A stretch of DNA of 64,000 nt from Desulfocapsa sp. Its GTDB lineage: Bacteria > Desulfobacterota > Desulfobulbia > Desulfobulbales > Desulfocapsaceae. The DNA is taken from assembly GCA_016765495.1 (NCBI GenBank), contig JAESPV010000025.1, forward strand, positions 141,021 through 205,020, written 5' to 3'. Below, piece after piece: positions 62,047-64,000 of this stretch. The translations under genes were made by a program, and so were the position numbers. Position 1 is the stretch's first letter, and each line of letters opens with the position of its first letter. The notes under the pieces are model-generated. The model was not told the origin of the DNA. It saw nothing but the letters and a program-made list of their open reading frames with translations, and did no database searches.

Positions 62047-63253
62047 ACTCTTCCCAAAAACGTTTTTTACCACTGCAGCAAGTATTCTTGCTTTGCTGCT
62101 TCTGCTTTCCAGCAATGCACAATCATTAGAAGTGGATGGTGAAATCTCTGTACAGGGATTTCTTTTTTTTGAGAATGGTGCCTGGCCGCATCAGAAAAAC
62201 CAGTCCGTATCAGGGGCAATAACGGTTAAAATATTTCATGAGATTCGTGACACCTTCCATCTCGCATTGGAACCATTCTATCGAATAGACAGTGAAGACC
62301 AGGAACGAAGCCATGGTGATCTGCGCCTGGCTGAGGTGCTCTATTTCACAGACAACTGGGAAATTTCTGTCGGCCTCGGACGGGTCTTCTGGGGTGCTAC
62401 TGAATTTGTTCATCTTGTGGACATCATTAACCAGACTGATCAGGTTGAAGATCTGGATGGGGAAGAAAAGCTTGGCCAGCCGATGCTGCACCTCACGGTG
62501 CCGCATGACTGGGGTGTTGTTGAAGCATTTGTCCTGCCATGGTTTCGGGAACGCACATTCCCTGGAGTGAACGGTCGTTATCGAACAGTATTGCCTGTGG
62601 ACACAGATAGGGCAGTCTATGAGAGTGGAGCCGGACAACATCATACTGATATTGCAATTCGTTATTCCACAACACTTGGTGCAACAGATTTAGGCCTTTA
62701 TTATTTTAACGGCACAGCCCGGGATCCAATTCTATTATTTTCTCATAAGCAAACTTCTTCCCCCATGCTCTTCCCGTACTATGAACAGATTGGTCAAACC
62801 GGCCTTGATCTCCAAATGGCTGCCGGGGAATGGTTATTCAAAGTTGAAGCATATTATCGTATTGGCCAGAGCCGTTCCTATGCTGCCACCACATTCGGTT
62901 TTGAATACACGCTGGTTGGTATTGCTGATACCATGATGGATCTGGGACTCATCGGGGAATATGTGTATGATGACCGTGATGATGGCTGGTTGCCAACGAT
63001 TTACGAAAACGACGTTATGACTGGTTTGCGACTTGCTGTCAATGATATGGATGATTCAAATATCCTGCTTGGCGTCATACGAGACATTCATTCTGACTCG
63101 ACAATTTTTGCTGTTGAAGCCAGTCGGCGACTGGGAGATTCTATTAGAATTAATTTGGATGCCTCTTTTTTTATGAATATGGATCAATTAGATCCTGCGG
63201 CAAGTCTTGCTCGTGATGACTCCATAAAACTTGAAATGGTATGGTACTGGTAA
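62036..63253 (+). CDS. Outer-membrane beta-barrel protein
   Basis: 405 residues from GTG at 62036. A signal peptide (TTAASILALLLLLSSNAQS) precedes alternating hydrophobic/aromatic strands typical of a porin-like barrel, ending in the terminal strand DDSIKLEMVWYW with a C-terminal aromatic. YRIDSEDQERSHGDLRLAEVLYF and WEISVGLGRVFWGATEF resemble DUF1302/alginate-export-type barrels, though family assignment is uncertain. Its position after MMPL and LolA-like genes suggests it is the outer-membrane part of the same system. Confidence 0.75.
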   Translation: MSARLFPKTFFTTAASILALLLLLSSNAQSLEVDGEISVQGFLFFENGAWPHQKNQSVSGAITVKIFHEIRDTFHLALEPFYRIDSEDQERSHGDLRLAEVLYFTDNWEISVGLGRVFWGATEFVHLVDIINQTDQVEDLDGEEKLGQPMLHLTVPHDWGVVEAFVLPWFRERTFPGVNGRYRTVLPVDTDRAVYESGAGQHHTDIAIRYSTTLGATDLGLYYFNGTARDPILLFSHKQTSSPMLFPYYEQIGQTGLDLQMAAGEWLFKVEAYYRIGQSRSYAATTFGFEYTLVGIADTMMDLGLIGEYVYDDRDDGWLPTIYENDVMTGLRLAVNDMDDSNILLGVIRDIHSDSTIFAVEASRRLGDSIRINLDASFFMNMDQLDPAASLARDDSIKLEMVWYW

Positions 63254-63262
63254 AAAAACTCA

Positions 63263-63835
63263 ATGAATATACTTTCACTCATCTTTCCAGTAGTCGCCTC
63301 CATTCTTTGCCTTCCTGCTCTTGCAGACTCAAGCTCTGAAAAGTATGAGAATTTCTACAATGTTCAATTCGTAAAAAATTATGACGGTGATTCAATCACT
63401 TTCAACATTCCAAATACTCCTGCAATTGTAGGTAAAAATATGGTTATTCGCTTGCGGGGGATAGACACCCCGGAACTCAAGAAAAAAACCTGCACAGCCG
63501 AAAAAGAAAAAGCACTGCAGGCAAAACGACTGGTTCACTCCCTGCTGAAAAATGCAAAAGCTATACACCTGCATCGAATAGGACGAGGTAAGTACTTCAG
63601 AATGCTTGCCGATGTTGACTTTGATGGACAGGATCTCGCAACTGTATTACTGAACCGTGATCTTGCTGTGAAATACTCTGGCGGAAAAAAAGACTTTAGC
63701 TGGTGCAGGGAGAGCAGTAATAAAATATCAGTAAGACATAACTCCAAGTCTGTTCTTCCCCCAAAAATTTCAGGTGTATATGTCTGGCCCCCACCGCCAG
63801 TTCAAAAACCAATCAACAAAAAGAACACCAAATGA
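63263..63835 (+). CDS. Secreted thermonuclease-family nuclease
   Basis: Staphylococcal-nuclease fold. A signal peptide (NILSLIFPVVASILCLPALADS) gives export to the periplasm or beyond. KNYDGDSITF, the catalytic region RLRGIDTPELKK with Arg and Glu, and GKYFRMLADV with the second Arg are in the right order and spacing. The C-terminus is a short proline/lysine tail (VWPPPPVQKPINKKNTK). 190 residues. ATG follows the barrel gene by 9 bases, so it may be co-transcribed by chance. Confidence 0.85.
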   Translation: MNILSLIFPVVASILCLPALADSSSEKYENFYNVQFVKNYDGDSITFNIPNTPAIVGKNMVIRLRGIDTPELKKKTCTAEKEKALQAKRLVHSLLKNAKAIHLHRIGRGKYFRMLADVDFDGQDLATVLLNRDLAVKYSGGKKDFSWCRESSNKISVRHNSKSVLPPKISGVYVWPPPPVQKPINKKNTK

Positions 63836-63856
63836 CAAGCTCCTGGCGAAAATCAT

Positions 63857-64000
63857 TTATTCCTTTAGAAGATCAGCAAGTTCCTCAGGGGTAAGGATGG
63901 ATCGCAACTGTTGGGAACGACGATCATTATCCATACGCCGATCTGCCCCTTTACGACGATCAACACCCAAACGTGAATTAGCTAAAGACCGTATCCAGGA
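63857..64000 (-). CDS. C-terminal end of an unrecognised gene
   Basis: On the minus strand an open frame of 47 codons runs from the window edge to TAA at 63857-63859. It is rich in arginine and aspartate (GVDRRKGADRRMDNDRR) and ends in QQLRSILTPEELADLLKE. The RR/DRR pattern occurs in several signalling and polysaccharide-related proteins, but no family can be named. It converges on the nuclease gene with 21 bases between. Confidence 0.45.
   Translation of the reverse strand, partial: SWIRSLANSRLGVDRRKGADRRMDNDRRSQQLRSILTPEELADLLKE

Noticed and set aside
1-64000. tRNA, rRNA, CRISPR arrays, prophage and complete insertion sequences
   Set aside because: Intergenic regions were read for cloverleaf, repeat-spacer and transposase signals and none was found; a dedicated tRNA/ncRNA scan was not possible.

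Overview
The window reads as a chromosomal segment of an anaerobic, Gram-negative, sulfate-reducer-like bacterium, most probably a Desulfobulbales-type member of Desulfobacterota; this is inferred from gene content, not from a marker search. Pointers are DapL lysine synthesis, the HcyBio (DUF39) homocysteine protein, early-cobalt (cbi) cobalamin genes, a tungsten-type aldehyde:ferredoxin oxidoreductase, DUF3786, a di-haem-binding membrane cytochrome, a TRAP-TAXI transporter and a Wolinella/Bacillus-like SdhCAB. No rRNA, tRNA, CRISPR array, intact insertion sequence or prophage was seen.

Layout. 1-6036: branched-chain amino acids and phospholipids. leuA (minus, cut by the window edge) lies behind a leucine-rich leader peptide and an intrinsic terminator, a classical attenuator. 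Divergently, a near-consensus promoter drives ilvB-ilvN, followed by psd and pssA and a strong terminator. 6134-9785: asd-rsmD, coaD flanked by copies of a dispersed repeat, a Rieske/cytochrome b pair, and a 143-bp MITE-like element that fills the gap between convergent genes. 9796-16206 (minus): fused HisHF, an FmdE-family protein with its own promoter, cobO, cbiF, cbiET, cbiD, and an HU gene with promoter and terminator. 16372-20707: a LarE-type PP-loop enzyme behind HcyBio (minus), pheA, moaA. 20864-25847: tsaD, two tandem DUF2062 genes, rsmA, an iron alcohol dehydrogenase, DUF3786.

25972-33276: small conserved proteins, a decayed stretch with a sensor-kinase remnant, then ferredoxin-AOR-edd-eda (Entner-Doudoroff enzymes), a frameshifted small exported-protein gene and phospholipase A1. 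33426-39930: a YiaW/YiaV-like pair with a NodT outer-membrane lipoprotein, a potassium channel next to a cation/proton antiporter, an ATP-grasp enzyme and a small membrane protein. 40076-44544: a GntR-aminotransferase-LysR triple-fusion regulator, DUF445 and phosphoglycolate phosphatase. 44734-49535: sdhCAB, a geranylgeranyl-reductase-type flavoprotein and a small cytochrome c. 49532-54532: pepN, dapL, ispH. 54803-64000: a second iron alcohol dehydrogenase, TRAP-TAXI receptor and permease, an MMPL-LolA-like-beta-barrel trio, a secreted nuclease and a partial gene.

How the genes connect. Asd supplies aspartate semialdehyde both to lysine (DapL) and possibly to homocysteine (HcyBio). MoaA supplies pterin precursor that the AOR would need. 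The ferredoxin-linked AOR beside Edd and Eda suggests sugar-acid catabolism with oxidation of an aldehyde product. SdhCAB, the GGR-type reductase and the Rieske/cytochrome b pair all point at quinone-based electron transfer. The most unusual items are the three-domain regulator at 40076, the HcyBio-LarE pair, the eukaryote-like HisHF fusion, the Rieske/cytochrome b with a non-canonical quinol motif, and the leucine attenuator.
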